A stretch of DNA of 64,000 bases from Brassica napus (GCF_020379485.1 NW_026014728.1:1-64000), one strand, 5' to 3'. Positions 11,567 to 23,589 are shown, counted from the stretch's first letter. A program made the numbers and translations. The notes: a model not told the origin generated them from the letters alone.

Positions 11567-12059
11567 TCTCTACAAAATAGAATCATTGCTCTCAACATGG
11601 TTATAATCAATTAAGAAGGCAAAGCTGAACATGAAAATGAAAAGCGAAATCGAGTTGTGATAAAAAAAAACGAAATTGAAAAAAATTCTCTATCCCTAAA
11701 TCATCTCAAATCATGTTCCAAACTCGTTGATCACAGACAATTGTGTTCTATTCCATGTTTAAACATCTGTTTCATGCATATTTGATCAAGGAATCAACAC
11801 GGAAATAAGAAATTCACAAAACCCAAAAAATTGCTCAAGAACACGATTTCAGAATGTGGAGATTCGCGGAGTATACCTGTCTTAGGGTGAAGACGAGTGT
11901 AGGAATCAGGTAGAGCTCGAAAAATCAAGTGGAATAGAGCCCAAAATTGTTCAAATCGGATGATTATAGAGAGAGAAAGGGGGGGGGCGAATTATAGGGG
12001 AAATCGGAGGGGATGAGAGTTCTAAGGTTTAGATCCAAAAAAGGTCGGGTTTTGCCTTA
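11567..12059 (-). promoter_or_regulatory. Upstream region of the ATHILA ORF-1 gene
   Basis: No other gene seen. On the minus strand this holds the region just upstream of the ORF-1 start at 11566. It contains a polyG/C stretch near 11980 and possible splice-like signals near 11876 (minus-strand GGTATAC), so an untranslated first exon is possible but not proven. Confidence 0.35.
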
Positions 12060-12870
12060 TAATTCTGTTTTCCGAACACGCATCGATCGATGCGTTTTGT
12101 TTCTATAACGCATCGATCGATCACATTCTTACGGCCCGGGCCATCTTGGTAATCGATCGATGCGTTTTTGTTCTATAACGCATCGATCGATGCGTTTTTA
12201 AAAAAACATACAAGATTTTCCGAGGAAATTCCGAGGAACAATTCAGATTGTCGATCGATCGATGGGATACTCTCATCGATCGATCACAATCTTACGGCCC
12301 GGTCCATCCTAGTAATCGATCGATGCGTTTTTGTTCTATAACGCATCGATCGATGCATTTTAAAAAAAACATACAAGATTTTCCGAGGAAATTCCGAGGA
12401 ACAATTCAGATTGTCGATAGATCGATGGGTTACTCTCATCGATCGATCACAATCTTACGGCCCCGTCCATCCTAGTAATCGATCGATGCGTTTTTGTTCT
12501 ATAACGCATCGATCGATGCATTTTTAAAAAAACATACAAGATTTTCCGATGAAATTCCGAGGAACAATTCAGATTGTCGATAGATCGATGGGTTAATCTC
12601 ATCGATCGATCACAATCTTACGGCCCGGTCCATCCTAGTAATCGATCGATGCGTTTTTGTTCTATAACGCATCGATCGATGCATTTTTAAAAAAACATAC
12701 AAGATTTTCCGAGGAAATTCCGAGGAACAATTCAGATTGTCGATAGATCGATGGGATACTCTCATCGATCGATCACAATCTTACGGCCCGGGCCATCTTA
12801 GTAATCGATCGATTTGTTTTTGTTCAAAAACGCATCGATCGATGCGTTTTTTTAAAAAAATTACGTTTTG
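12060..12870. repeat. Five-copy 163 bp tandem array with ATCGATCGAT palindromes
   Basis: The anchor ACGGCCC occurs at 12131, 12294, 12457, 12620 and 12783, exactly 163 bp apart each time. Each unit has about four ATCGATCGAT-type palindromes, two of them in a hairpin-forming pair (CGATCGATGCG near CGCATCGATCG), and one TTCCGAGGAAATTCCGAGG pair like the CACTA ends. Units differ at a few positions. The same CATCGATCGATGCG block appears again in the right end of the element (15918-15955 and 16112-16153). It lies between the ORF-1 gene and the second transposase gene. Confidence 0.95.
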
Positions 12871-13613
12871 AAACCCCAAACACTAGTTCGTCGGAATTTC
12901 CTCGGAATATTCCGAGGAAATTTCGAAGAAGAAGAGGGTTTCGTCGGAGTTCCCTCGGAATAATCCGAGGAAATTCCGAGGAAATAGGGTTTTTAAACCG
13001 AAAACAACGTTTTGCCGTTTGAATAACACCTATATAACCCTTATTAAGTGTCTTACGTTCATTATGAAGTCAAAATTTTGTTCCTTACCGTATAATTAAC
13101 ACTTTTCCGATTGTATGAACGAAATCTCGCAACATAAGAGAAACACTTATACCTTTTAACGAACGGTAAAGGGAATACTTTCAATTAGTTTTGAAATTTG
13201 TTATTTCATGGTTTATGCTCATGTATACAAAGAATCCTCAATGGTATACATTACAATTGTATAAGAAATGAAATACGGCAAAAAAAATTGATGTTTTGAA
13301 ACCCCAAACACTAGTTCCTCGGTATTTCCTCGGAATATTCCGAGGAAATTCCGACGGATATTTTACTATCTGTCGGAATTTCCTCGGAATATTTTCATTT
13401 TACCGGGCAAATATTTCGCGAAAATTGAAATTAGAATTCCGACGGAATTCCGACGGATAATGTCCGTCGGACCCTAGGTTTTATAACCACGAGCCCCTTC
13501 TTCTTCCCCATTTCTCTCTTCTTCCTCTGCGCGACTCCTCTCTTTCTCTCCGGCGATTTCCCCCTGAAATCCGACGATATCTCCGGCGATCTCCCTCTTC
13601 TCTTACACAAATC
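12871..13613 (+). promoter_or_regulatory. Motif-rich promoter region of the second CACTA gene
   Basis: No gene. Two clusters of TTCCGAGGAA and TCCGACGGA motifs (about 12888-12990 and 13315-13470) flank unremarkable AT-rich sequence. They are followed by a CT-rich leader (13495-13610). The clusters match the element ends, so the protein that binds the ends could also bind this promoter, as TNPA does in maize Spm. That parallel is inference. Confidence 0.6.
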
Positions 13614-15736
13614 ATGTAAGGACCCTATCCCACTCTCTTAGGTTCTATTTGTTAGGTTTTTGTGTAGTTTTGATAGATTTTTGTTAGGGTGATTGGTTAG
13701 GATTGTGATTTGGTTGTATAATAGGTTTAGAATTGTGATTTGGTTGAATAATTTGTTTTGTTGAATTGATTTAGAATTTTTTTATAATTTTTTTTATTTT
13801 TTGTATTTATAAAATCGATTTTTGTACATAAAATCGATTTTTGTATTTTACAAAACGATTTTTCTATATAAATTCGATTTTTTGGATTTTACAAAAAACA
13901 ATTTCTATATAAATTCGATTTTTTGGATTTTACAAAACATTTTAATTATTAAACAATTTTTATTTATTAAAACTATTTTTTGTTTATTAGAACTATTTTT
14001 ATATATTTATTAAAAAAATTTAATATATATAAATCTTTTTCTGTGATTAAATTATTTGGGATTTTTTTTTAATAAAAAAAATTAATTTATATATTTCTGT
14101 ATTTATTAAATATATTTTTTTAATTTACAGGTCTCATGATGATCAGACCCGGCCTCGACAGCGTCGTGGTCGTGGTGGTACGGGGAGCCAGTCTCGGGAT
14201 TCCAGCCATTTTCAGGATTCCCCTTCGCCCCACAGCTCCAACCATACATCTCCCTCTGCTGCACCCGCTCATGCTCCTCTCGCTCCCGCTGCTGCATCCG
14301 CTCCTGTTCCTCCGGGTCCTCCGGGAGTGATGAGGGTTGCGGAGTTGGTTCAACAGCCCGGTCGTGACCATCTTCCGTATCTCACTCCGTATCCACATGG
14401 ACGGGGTCAAACATGGTAATTAAACATTTTTTTTTCTTTAAATTTGGATTCATTATTAACCGTTTGTTCTTTTAATAAGGTTCAACCGATCCGGGAACGG
14501 GATCAGCGCATGGATCAACCGTATGATGTACTCGGCCCTCGACAGTGGACATCCGACTTTCACTCACTTCCCAACCGACAAGCAGGTTCTGTGGTTTCGT
14601 CAGTTTGCGGTAAGTATTCTAATTTTTTACTTATATTTTTAATCTTTAATATAAATTTTCTACTAATTGTGTTTTTTTTTCAGCAAGAGTTCAACTGGAA
14701 TTCCGATGAGACGCTCTTTATCTATCACCACTTCGTCCATAAAGTAATGGACAACTATGGGAAGCAGATCCACGAGTGGAAGAAGAAGTGGGAAATCAAT
14801 AAGGTTCGATTTAATTTATTAAACAATTTTTTAATTTATTAAACTATTTTTTAATTTATTAAACTTTTTCTTTTTTTTTTAATTAAAAGGTCCCAAAGTC
14901 GATGAACGACACGGTCTGGAAGGAGTTGTGTGCGCATTGGGATAAGGAGGAGACGAAAGAAACTTCTTCCACCAACTCCACCAACCGCAGGAGCGACCGT
15001 AAAGGGAAGGGCATCTACAAGCATAACTTGGGTGCTCAATCTATTGCCACTCTCGGAGATCGCATGGTAAGTTCAACCGCTTTTTCTTCAATTATTTGAG
15101 TTTCAGAATTTAAATTTATTGTGCATTTCTTCTAATTTCTAATGTTTCTTTAATTTTATGTTTTTTTTCAAGGCGGAAGAAAATGATGGCGAGCCGGTCG
15201 ATGATCTCGCCCTAATGAGGAGGGCGTATACCAACAAGAAGACCGGCCAGATTGATGACGGTCTTGTGAGGGACGTGGTCGACCTGGTCCAAACTCTGGT
15301 GGTAGACGAAGTGTCTCAGCTTCAAACCGAGGATGACGCTTCGACGGCTTCGACCAACTTGTCCCGGTTTCGAATCAACGAAATCGTTGAATCCGTAAGT
15401 TCTTTTTTTTTAAGTTCAATTCATTTATTTCTTGGTTTAAATTTCTAAATTTGGCTTTTTTCTATTCAGTCGGTTCCAAAGAAGAAGGGACGTTTGTTCG
15501 GTTTGGGTCGTCGCACCCGGTCGGTTCCTCCTTCTTCTTCACCACCGCCCTTTGTTGATCCAGAAGTACTTACGGCTCAGTTGAAGGACAAAGATGATCG
15601 AATATCTTTGTTGGAGACCCAGATGGCGGCTCAACAGGCGGGCTATGAGGCACAGAGGAGGCTGAACCAGCAAATGATGGAGATGATGCAGAGGATGTAC
15701 CCGAACGAGGTGTTCCCGGACGTGCCAGACCCGTAG
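13614..15736 (+). CDS. CACTA second protein, Transposase_24 (PF03004) type
   Basis: Seven exons assembled from splice sites and frame: 13614-13615, 14131-14415, 14480-14609, 14684-14803, 14890-15066, 15173-15394, 15470-15736, total 400 residues without a stop. The start codon is split by the first intron (AT at 13614-13615, G at 14131). The first residues are rich in Arg/Gly and then Pro/Ser. The core contains [20 protein letters not shown] and a conserved [10 protein letters not shown] stretch typical of Ptta/En/Spm transposases of this class. The C-terminus is a predicted coiled coil ([15 protein letters not shown]). In CACTA elements this slot is taken by the TNPA-like end-binding protein. 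Function here is inferred from family and position. Confidence 0.87.
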
Positions 15737-16415
15737 TTTTTTTTTTCCCCAATCTCGGAATGTTTTATTTTTATTTGTGAAACTTTGAATATTAATTAGT
15801 ATGATTTCAATTTTACTTTTAATTTCATATTTTCGAATTTAAATTTCAGAAATTTTATTTTTTCAAAAAAATTAATATTTTTTACATTCCGAGGAAATTA
15901 ATTATATTTTTCACTACATCGATCGATGCGTTTTTGAACAAAAACGCATCGATCGATCCGTTTTTTTAAAAAAATATAGCGAGGGACATTTCCCTCGGAA
16001 TTTTCCGAGGGACAACTCCCTCGGAAAATTCCGAGGAACGGATCCCTCGGAATATACCGAGGGAACAGTTCCTCGGAATAAACCGAGGAAAAAGTCCGTC
16101 GGTTTACTCCTATCGATCGATGTATATATGTCCAAACACGCATCGATCGATGAACTTCCGAGGAATTATCCCGACGAAGTTCTACCTCGGTATATTCCGA
16201 GGACTTTTCCGACAAACAAGGGATCCTCGGAATTTCCTCGGAAATTTATTTCCTCGGAATTCCGTCGGAAAATTCCGAGGGATTTCAGAGGAAAAAAGAA
16301 ATTCCGAGGAATTATTTCCGACGACGTGTTTCGTCGGAATTGCGTCGGAATAACGATATTCCGACGAAATTCCGACGATTTTTTCCCTCAGAATCCTTGA
16401 TGTTTTCTTGTAGTG
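15737..16415 (-). promoter_or_regulatory. CACTA right end: 3' UTR, subterminal array and terminal repeat
   Basis: After an AT-rich 3' UTR, about 15890-16385 is packed with CCGAGGAA and CCGACGGA motifs in both orientations, plus two CATCGATCGAT hairpins (15918-15955 and 16112-16153). The last 15 bases mirror the left end. The array is longer and more irregular than at the left end, as is usual in CACTA elements. Confidence 0.85.
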
Positions 16416-16451
16416 TGTCCATGTTGGGAATTCAAACTTTACACTCTCCAA

Positions 16452-16606
16452 CTTGAGGGGGAGTATTAGGAGTCATGTTAAGATAATGACATATTTCCAT
16501 TATTCCTTTAGGATAATTACCATATGTTTTCCTATGTTGATGCGTATATATACGATGTAACGTTTAACCTAAGTCAATAAGAAAGTCGAGTTTACATCAT
16601 TCTACA
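16452..16606 (+). repeat. Copia-1 polypurine tract and 3' LTR
   Basis: The polypurine tract CTTGAGGGGGAG (16452-16463) overlaps the pol stop codon. The LTR (16464-16606, 143 bp) runs from TATTAGG to TCTACA. The next five bases, AATCA, repeat those before the 5' LTR. The termini TA...CA differ from the usual TG...CA but are shared with Copia-2. Confidence 0.93.
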
Positions 16607-16808
16607 AATCACTTTGTCATAAAACCGGTCTGGTTTGATCAGTCGTTAATTCTGATTGCACATGCACCATGTAAAGAATTAAGATGTATGTCTAGTTTTC
16701 AACCTAGCATTTTTATAATTTTTAACCTGGGGTTAGATGTGTAGCATAGTTGCATACATAAATAACAACTTAACTACCCAAATTTTGCAAACCAATCACA
16801 GATTCCTA

Positions 16809-17185
16809 TCTATATTATTAAAACAAGAACATTACTAATTTTTACCCTATTTTGGTTTATTACTTTTTGTGTCATTGTGTGTTTGAAATGAAACTATACT
16901 CTTTATTAAAGGTCAAATATCCAATAACTGAAGATGATCTACACAGTACACCTGAAGGACTTTTGTACATTCGTGTTGTTACATTAAGGACTTTTGTTGC
17001 TTTATGTTCTCATTAAAATTCTAACGGCGCACCATAATTATTTATTCCAACATGTGATTCATCAATCTCTACCGTATAAAATGGACTAAATTCAAGGCTT
17101 TTGAGACTATCCACCTCAGCCAAAATATTCTCATCCAATGAAGTTGTCATGTCACCTCTTAATATGCAGGAAATTAGTAATCTAG
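16809..17185 (+). mobile_element. Candidate short Helitron
   Basis: It begins TCTATATTATTAAAACAAG preceded by A, the classic Brassicaceae Helitron 5' end. The first plausible 3' end downstream is ATCTAG followed by T at 17185. I see no strong GC hairpin before the CTAG, so the right end is tentative. 16612-16808, between the Copia-1 TSD and this point, is the continuation of the P450 upstream region and shows no gene. Confidence 0.4.
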
Positions 17186-18392
17186 TTGGGTCTTATTTGT
17201 ACCAAGCCGGAATATTCAATAATTCCAATTCATTTGGTTGAATGACCCATGCTTTAGCCCAAAAAATTCTGCAGATAAAACAACATAGTCGTAACCTAAC
17301 TCTTCCAATTCATCCTTTCGTTCGTGCCTATCCCCTCAGCTTCCCTGCTGTTTATCATACTTGTGATTCCCATCTTTAACATTTATTACCACAACTCCAA
17401 CTAATAAATCATTTTCCGTAACTTCTACTTTTAGTGCGATGCAGCCCTCTGGAATTCCTTTCCTTCTCTCCTTCTCTCCTTCTCTTCACATCTGCTAACC
17501 TCCATCGAAAGCATCATTTGCCATAATATCGAAAAAGGCTTTGGCCACCGCTTCCAAAGACAGGAAACAGCCGAATTGCAGCTCCAATGATCAGGTAAAA
17601 TGCACACCAAAGCACCGGCGAAATTATACGAATCCGACAAAATGAAGAACTCGATGTAAGTTATGAATTTGTTCAAATATCTCCGATGATAATTAGCCAC
17701 TGAGAGTAGTCTGTTAGAGCATACTAATGCATTTATTTTACACAAACATGAAATTTACAGTAAAATAGGTTCTGAAGTACAGTAAAAGCTTATTGCTTAT
17801 GATCTAATGTGTACATTCGTGTGCTGTTTGAAACAGGATAAGCTGGAGAAGATGAAGCTCCATCAAGATTAACGGAACTTATGGCACTCGATCTTATAGG
17901 CACCGCCACCTCGGATACTCCCTGTAAATCTCTCTCTTTCAGGCATACCTTCTTTGCCTATATCTGATCTTTATAGAATCAATGAAGTAACAAGTGCATT
18001 TCTCTTGATTACTCTTATTTGATGGTTGTTGTTTCTTTGTATATTTTGGTACCCAGTCAATGATACAATCGGTGCCATCTGATCTCTAGCCTCACGTTTT
18101 GTTATTTATCCCGTTTAAACAGCCAAAAGAGGTGCAAAAAAACTGTTGTTTTTGTTTCATCAGTAGTTTTTTTATAGATTTTCTTCAGCGTAGTTCTGTC
18201 TGATCTTGAGATTCAAAAAAGCATTATATTGTGCAGTTTTTTACTTTGAGAAATATTAATCAGATTAAAAAGACGTTCATATTTTTCATTTGCTGATTTT
18301 TTCCGAGTATGTTTCTATATATGTGCTTATGTTTTCAAAGTGATCTGATTATTGTGTGAGTTTGATGTTCCTTCGGTTCCTTACATTCTTAG
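17186..18392. other. No intact gene; exon-like fragments
   Basis: I see no complete coding region. Two blocks look like decayed or captured exons because they have higher GC and splice-like edges: 17490-17595 (ending before GTAAAAT) and 17837-17925 (preceded by TTTGAAACAG). I cannot name either. The rest is T-rich, intron-like sequence. A Helitron-captured mosaic leading into the cystatin fragment is possible. Confidence 0.4.
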
Positions 18393-18592
18393 AATGCACT
18401 GTTGAGATTGTGAGAATGGTGAAGGAGAAAGAACAAGTTGTAGAGGGAACGCTGCATTACCGGACTCTGGCATATCAAGTTATAGATCATCAAGGCTGGC
18501 TAGAGAAGCTTTATGAAGCAGAAGTATAGGTGAAGCCATGGTTGGATGATGCACCTAGCATTAATCTGATCTGGGCTGCAAAAAAATTATGA
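18393..18592 (+). pseudogene. Phytocystatin exon remnant
   Basis: After an AG splice-like edge, the frame encodes the second half of a plant cystatin. It has KEKEQVVEG, matching the QxVxG papain-binding loop, then LYEAEV and VKPW, the second loop ending in the conserved Trp. Cystatins inhibit papain-type cysteine proteases. The codon before VKPW, normally Trp in the VWVKPW motif, is TAG (18527-18529, one base from TGG). The following tail is unlike known cystatins and stops at 18590-18592. The N-terminal exon with the LARFAV helix was not found upstream. This is a broken fragment, perhaps moved by a Helitron. Confidence 0.75.
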
Positions 18593-19759
18593 GTATGACT
18601 AAGGACATAAATAGTTGGGGGATACAAGATACTTATGTCTGTAAGAGAAAGATTGTGTTTAAGAAAGAGTTTGAGCATGAAATTCAGATGATGAATCTGG
18701 ATGAATTTAAATTGACATTTTAGAGCAAAGATAACAATAACTGTTAGGTTTCCCTAAACCAAAGAAAAATGCTTTTCAGCAAAAAACATTAATTATGCAG
18801 AATTAAATAATGTTAGTAGTCTGATAGAATCAGGGACCAATAGTATATTAGTTCAAGTACTTACACAACAAAGTGTGCTGCAGAAATGTGATCTCTAACT
18901 CCAAAAACAGTCCAAACTAATGAGCTATCCGAGCCAACAAGTACTATTTCAATTGGGACTAAAAAACATTTCTGATTGCTTAGAGTAAAAGACATTGAGA
19001 ACCTGCAGCATTGGAAAGGGGCAGGGCGTAAGATGAGATGAGAGAACATTCAAAGTAAGTAGAATCTACTAAAGGTTACCATTGAAAGTTGCATTTTCCA
19101 TGGATCTTAATCTATTTAAGAAGTCCGACATCAATAGAGAAATCAAGTATTTCAACTTCAGCAAGTATTTCCCTATAAGATTCATCCCAAAGTCCTTGCT
19201 CAGGATAGTAAGAGTTACTAAAATCTTAAAATGAATCAGCATGCTTGCAATGTGGCGTGAGCATGTTGAAACAAGCCAATAAAGTGTTTGAATGCAAAAT
19301 TTGGTATAGAAGCACATCAATTGGGCGGCCAAGTTATAAAGCTGACAATAAAGAGCTTTAGTTGATTCATTCAAAAAAAAAGAAAGCTTTAGTTGTTTTG
19401 ACAACCTCCAGCTTAATCCAAACCAGCCGTGAATATGGGAGTTTACAAAAGCACACACAAGATGCAATAAGCATAATTATTTTATAAAAAATGGCTAATG
19501 GGTTTTACCAAAAAAAAATTTGGCTAATGGGATTTGAGTTTTTTTTAATGGAATTTGAGAAATGGAAATTATTTTTTAGGTGGTGACCATGTTGGCAACT
19601 TCATTTGAAACCTAAGTTCTTTTTGTACCTAAAATTTTCTTAAACAGTGTAAAGATTACGACATCCAAATAAAACTAAATTGTGGACAATGTATTTTAAA
19701 CCAGAATAAAAAAGTGTTTGTAGCTAAAGGAGAACTCCATATGGCTTCTTGGAACAATA
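18593..19759. other. No gene recognised
   Basis: Short open frames occur on the minus strand (19049-18861 and 19467-19069), but they lack recognisable domains, have AT-driven composition and do not join into a convincing gene. Poly(A) stretches near 19375 and 19510 could mark retroelement tails. Confidence 0.4.
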
Positions 19760-19970
19760 GGGCATGATTAACCCCGGTCTCTTAGTCGGGGTTCTTAACT
19801 CATGATTTGATATTTTTTTTTAACACTTTTCGGCTAAGAAACGATTTTTATATCTCTTATATAAGAGACGGTCCTTAGTTTTTCTTAGTTAAAATCAAAG
19901 AAAAGATAAGAATCATCTCTTAGTCGAAGCTAAGAACCTCAATTAAGAGACTGGGGTTAATCATGTTCCC
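19760..19970. mobile_element. Foldback MITE, copy A
   Basis: Long inverted repeat of about 211 bp. Its arms begin CATGATTAACCCCGGTCTCT on the left and CATGATTAACCCCAGTCTCT on the right strand, and continue to a GGTTCTTA block. No coding capacity. The arms resemble those of the element at 24095-24301. A PIF/Harbinger-derived MITE is my best guess from the GA/GGCATGATTA start. The TSD is not clear. Confidence 0.75.
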
Positions 19971-22900
19971 TCTTGATTCAAAATCTTTCTATGTGTAAGA
20001 CCGAGATAATCTCGAAGAAACCAAATTCAACTTCGAGGATACAATAAAAAGTCTCTTTAATTGTGTTCTATAAGTATACTGATTTAGCGATAGGGAATAA
20101 TTAAATAGAGTGTCGTATTTTTTATTCATATATCGCCAAAACAAATTACTATGAACGAATTGTTTGTTTATTTCCTTTATGTGGAAATAAAACAATTGCG
20201 AATTGTTTTTGAAAACAAGTTGTTTACCAAAGCAACTTCTTATAAATATGGTCCAAATTTAAATGATGTGGCGTATAAGTTTAATGGAATATGTACTATT
20301 ATTTAGGCAACAAAAATATAGTAAAAAGAAGCTAAATGGAATCATTAGTTCGATTTGCCACAAAGAACAATTAATCAAATAATTTTAAAATTTTAAATAA
20401 TATAGAAAAAATATGCAAATAATTCACTCCAAAATGTTATGAAATAAATAGTAACATGTTACCTAAAAGATATAACTTAATATATATATATTAATATTAA
20501 CATTTTTGCTACTTACAAACGTTGGTATATGCTTTTTCATTTTTTACTTGGAGAATGTCCTCGAAGAAGAATCTGATCAAACAGAGTTCAGATGTGGGAG
20601 TTATGCAATTTGCAAATCAGGTGATCTTCAGTTCACGCGAATTTGAGCCGTACGGATCGTCCAGCCCACGTCTTGATCCTTACCACCATGGACCAGAACG
20701 ACCAGAATGACCTGAACAGTAGTCGAAGGGTCTCCTTGACCAGTCCACCTCAAACTCAGCAACTTTGACTCATTTATTATTTTTTAGTCAAATTTCTCAT
20801 TTCCTAGATGTGTGATTCTCACAAATAATTATGTATTTCTTTGACCACATGTAGTATAAATATGTAAACTCTTTTATGAATAAAATCAGTCTAAGTTTGA
20901 GTTTATTTTTTGTTTTCTTCTTTTCTCTAAGTGAGAGAGAGAGTTCTTTAGCTAGTTTATTGGTGTGAACCGGCTTGTTGATTTGGTGGTCAGTCAATTC
21001 ATCTTTGTGTGTTGTTTGGTGGTTAGCCAACACACTATATTATTTCTTAGGTGGTTAGCCTTAGATCGTGGGTATATCAAGAGCCATTCCGCATCTTTTG
21101 ATGATCCTTTCAATCAATCTCAGTTCCAGAAGTGTCATTTGCCTTCTCTGATCATATCTAACACCCAGCTAAAGTTATCCTTCCCGATTTAGGGCGCATC
21201 ACACTTAGGGTAGGCAAGCTCATTAACATCATGTACGTGGAATATGCATATAATAAAAACACCGGTGACAGAAGACGCATTTCTTATCAAAAGTATATCA
21301 TTGAGTATATTAGATTCTGTGCGAGTCTTTATAAGTTGATGAAAAAAAAAAAAAAAAAGTATATCAGAGTCTATTATATTATGTTTGGAGTCTTTTCGTA
21401 TAGAGGGAAGAGCGATTCAGTTTGAGTTTCGCGAGAAATAATTTAAAACAAACTTTGTCGAGATATGATGGTTAACTTCTTGAATGGATGGAGATTGTTG
21501 TAGACTTCTTAAAAATGGCTCCCACTGATAAACTTAAGAATGACGTTAATTATTTTTCTTTTTTAAAACTGTTTTAAGAAAATTTGAATAGAGTAGAGGA
21601 AAATAAGATCTGCCCATATGATCTAACCTACCCAAGTTATCAACTGAGCCGGAGAGTCCCCAAAACTTATCTTTCTGGCTGTGTTTGGCATATGCGTCCC
21701 AAATAATCTTAACAAGTTCACTTTAAATTTCTCTTTCTCATCTTCCAGAAGATTTCTCTTTTTAGTATTGATGAAAATAATTTATCCGTCACACTGGTTG
21801 GACTTGAACTTTAGATACATGTAACTGATTAAGTCTAACAGATTGACCACATTAAAAACAACATATTTTTGGATTGAAAAGAAAACTAATTAAAAAAAAC
21901 TAGTTGTACATGAAGACTATTAAATTGTGAACGTGTGGTTGTATTAATAACCGTGTGGATTATCTTGTTAAAAGGGCAAAAACGCATATATTTTTAATTT
22001 AGATCCGTCTATTCTCAGTTGGCTTTCCATAATAAGATTTTCTTTCCGAATGCGTGGTTGAATTTATCATTTCTTACCCAACAAATTCGTTTAACTTCAT
22101 CCATGATTTCTTCCGAGTTAGTGCTCTCGTTCACGTTTTGATTTGTAATAGTGACTAAATATAAAAAAAAATTTAAAAAGGTGAAAGTATTCAATATTCA
22201 TTTGTTTGGGTATAGTTTTTCATTACAGTTAACGTCGTTCAGGAAATCAATTAAAAACTATGTTTGTCACGGATCTTTCGTTTTCAGCTCACCATATTTC
22301 AGAAATCAAATATTACAATATATAAAAAATAAAAAATAAATAAATATAATATATATATACTCTATTTTCTGTTGTAAGAGAAAGGAATAGAAACACACAA
22401 AAGAAAACACATTCACTGTTTTACCAACGTTGGCACCACGAGCATCCCCTCCACATCTTATAAGCGTTGGGTCCATTTGGACACGTTCTCCTTGGAGCAG
22501 TACTTCACATAACTAGTCCTTTTACCATGTCTAATAGTTTTTTTTTTTTTTGAAGGCTTACCATGTTTAATAGTTTTAAAAGACAAAAAAGTTAATTTGA
22601 ATTAGTTTATTATTGAGGCAAATAGTTCAAATACAATATAGATTAAAGAGAACAAAAATATTAATATATATCTAAATTTAGCATCATTGATTGTTCCTGT
22701 TTATTTAGGTCAAGTAGAAACCTTAAACTGGAATGATAGCTCTTACAGATATAACCGTGCTACAGTACGTATGTACAACAAAACATGCACGCCACCAAGT
22801 TATATAAATGTGGAAACGAATCTTTAAAGGATATATACCACTTTTACACATATCAGGAAAATGCCGAAAGTGAAGAAGATAGGGACTTTTAACTTGTCAT

Positions 22901-23582
22901 TTTTAAATGGTTTGTATAACATAATAATTTTTTTTGACTAAGGGCTTTCAAATATAACATCATAATGACGTTGTATATCATAGATGTTTAAAATTTATTT
23001 TTATAAATTCAAATTTTACACATAAAATTAAATAAAAAATTTAAAATAAGATTAATAATATTTTAAAACTAGAATTAGACAACAAGAATATTACAAAAAA
23101 AACTTAATAAAAAAAACTTTTTAAGAAGATACATGAAGACATAATTATTTCACAAATTTAAATATTATAGCAACACTAATACTCTAGTAATTTTCTCCGG
23201 AACCTCTAAATTGTCCAAACAAATTTTGTGTACCGGAAATGAAGCATTATAGAAGTAATTTTATAGAATAATGTGATATTTTGTTTGTATTTTAATATTT
23301 AATTATGCATTTCTGTTTATAATTTTATATTCTAATGTAAGAATTAATTAATATTACTGTAATATTTTTATATATGTGCTTGTTATTTATAATAGTTTTA
23401 TGAATTTATATTAATTATGAAAAATAAAAGGATCATAGTGTAAATTACAAATAATTTTGAAGTTAATTTTGAAGTTTTGCTTTTGAAAAAAAACAGCTTG
23501 AAACTTTAAATATAGAGTTTTGAAAACTCTAAACTATAGAATCTTTTTGGAGATGCTCTAAGTACTATATATATTGCTTTTA
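19971..23582. other. Gene-poor, AT-rich interval
   Basis: No gene found. About 20700-21200 has features of an old LTR: an AATAAA signal near 20879, then a GA-rich stretch and a run of plausible LTR-type sequence. No partner or coding remnant was found, so I only note it. Homopolymer runs occur at 21343-21358 and 22540-22551, and a (TA)n stretch near 20480-20490. Confidence 0.4.
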
Positions 23583-23589
23583 ACATAAA

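Larger units (their letters stand above)
5773..16415 (+). mobile_element. CACTA (En/Spm) DNA transposon, apparently complete
   Basis: It starts CACTACAAGAAAACA and ends with the inverted counterpart TGTTTTCTTGTAGTG. It is flanked by the 3 bp TSD TGT (5770-5772 and 16416-16418). It sits in the last codons of Copia-1 pol. The 10,643 bp hold tnp2 (6218-9837) and a PF03004-type gene (13614-15736), both open over all exons, plus an antisense ATHILA ORF-1 gene (10118-11566) and a 163 bp tandem array (12060-12870). Arrays of TTCCGAGGAA and TCCGACGGA motifs occupy both ends and the region upstream of the second gene. It could be autonomous. No defect was seen by eye. Confidence 0.95.
2611..16606 (+). 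mobile_element. Copia-1 LTR retrotransposon, internally deleted, with nested insertions
   Basis: Bounded by the perfect 5 bp TSD AATCA (2606-2610 and 16607-16611). The 5' LTR (2611-2750) and 3' LTR (16464-16606) differ at one position over 140 bp (C/T near 2738). The 5' LTR has lost its last three bases and runs straight into integrase coding sequence, so the primer binding site, gag, protease and half of integrase are missing. A polypurine tract, CTTGAGGGGGAG, precedes the 3' LTR. Two elements are nested inside: a LINE 3' fragment (about 2911-3425) and a CACTA transposon (5773-16415). The element cannot move by itself. Confidence 0.95.

Noticed and set aside
12060..12870. CRISPR-like look of evenly spaced repeats
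   Set aside because: The repeats are contiguous 163 bp tandem units in a plant transposon, not short repeats with unique spacers, and there is no cas gene.
19069..19467. 132-codon minus-strand open frame
   Set aside because: No recognisable domain, biased composition, no neighbouring exons. Most likely chance.
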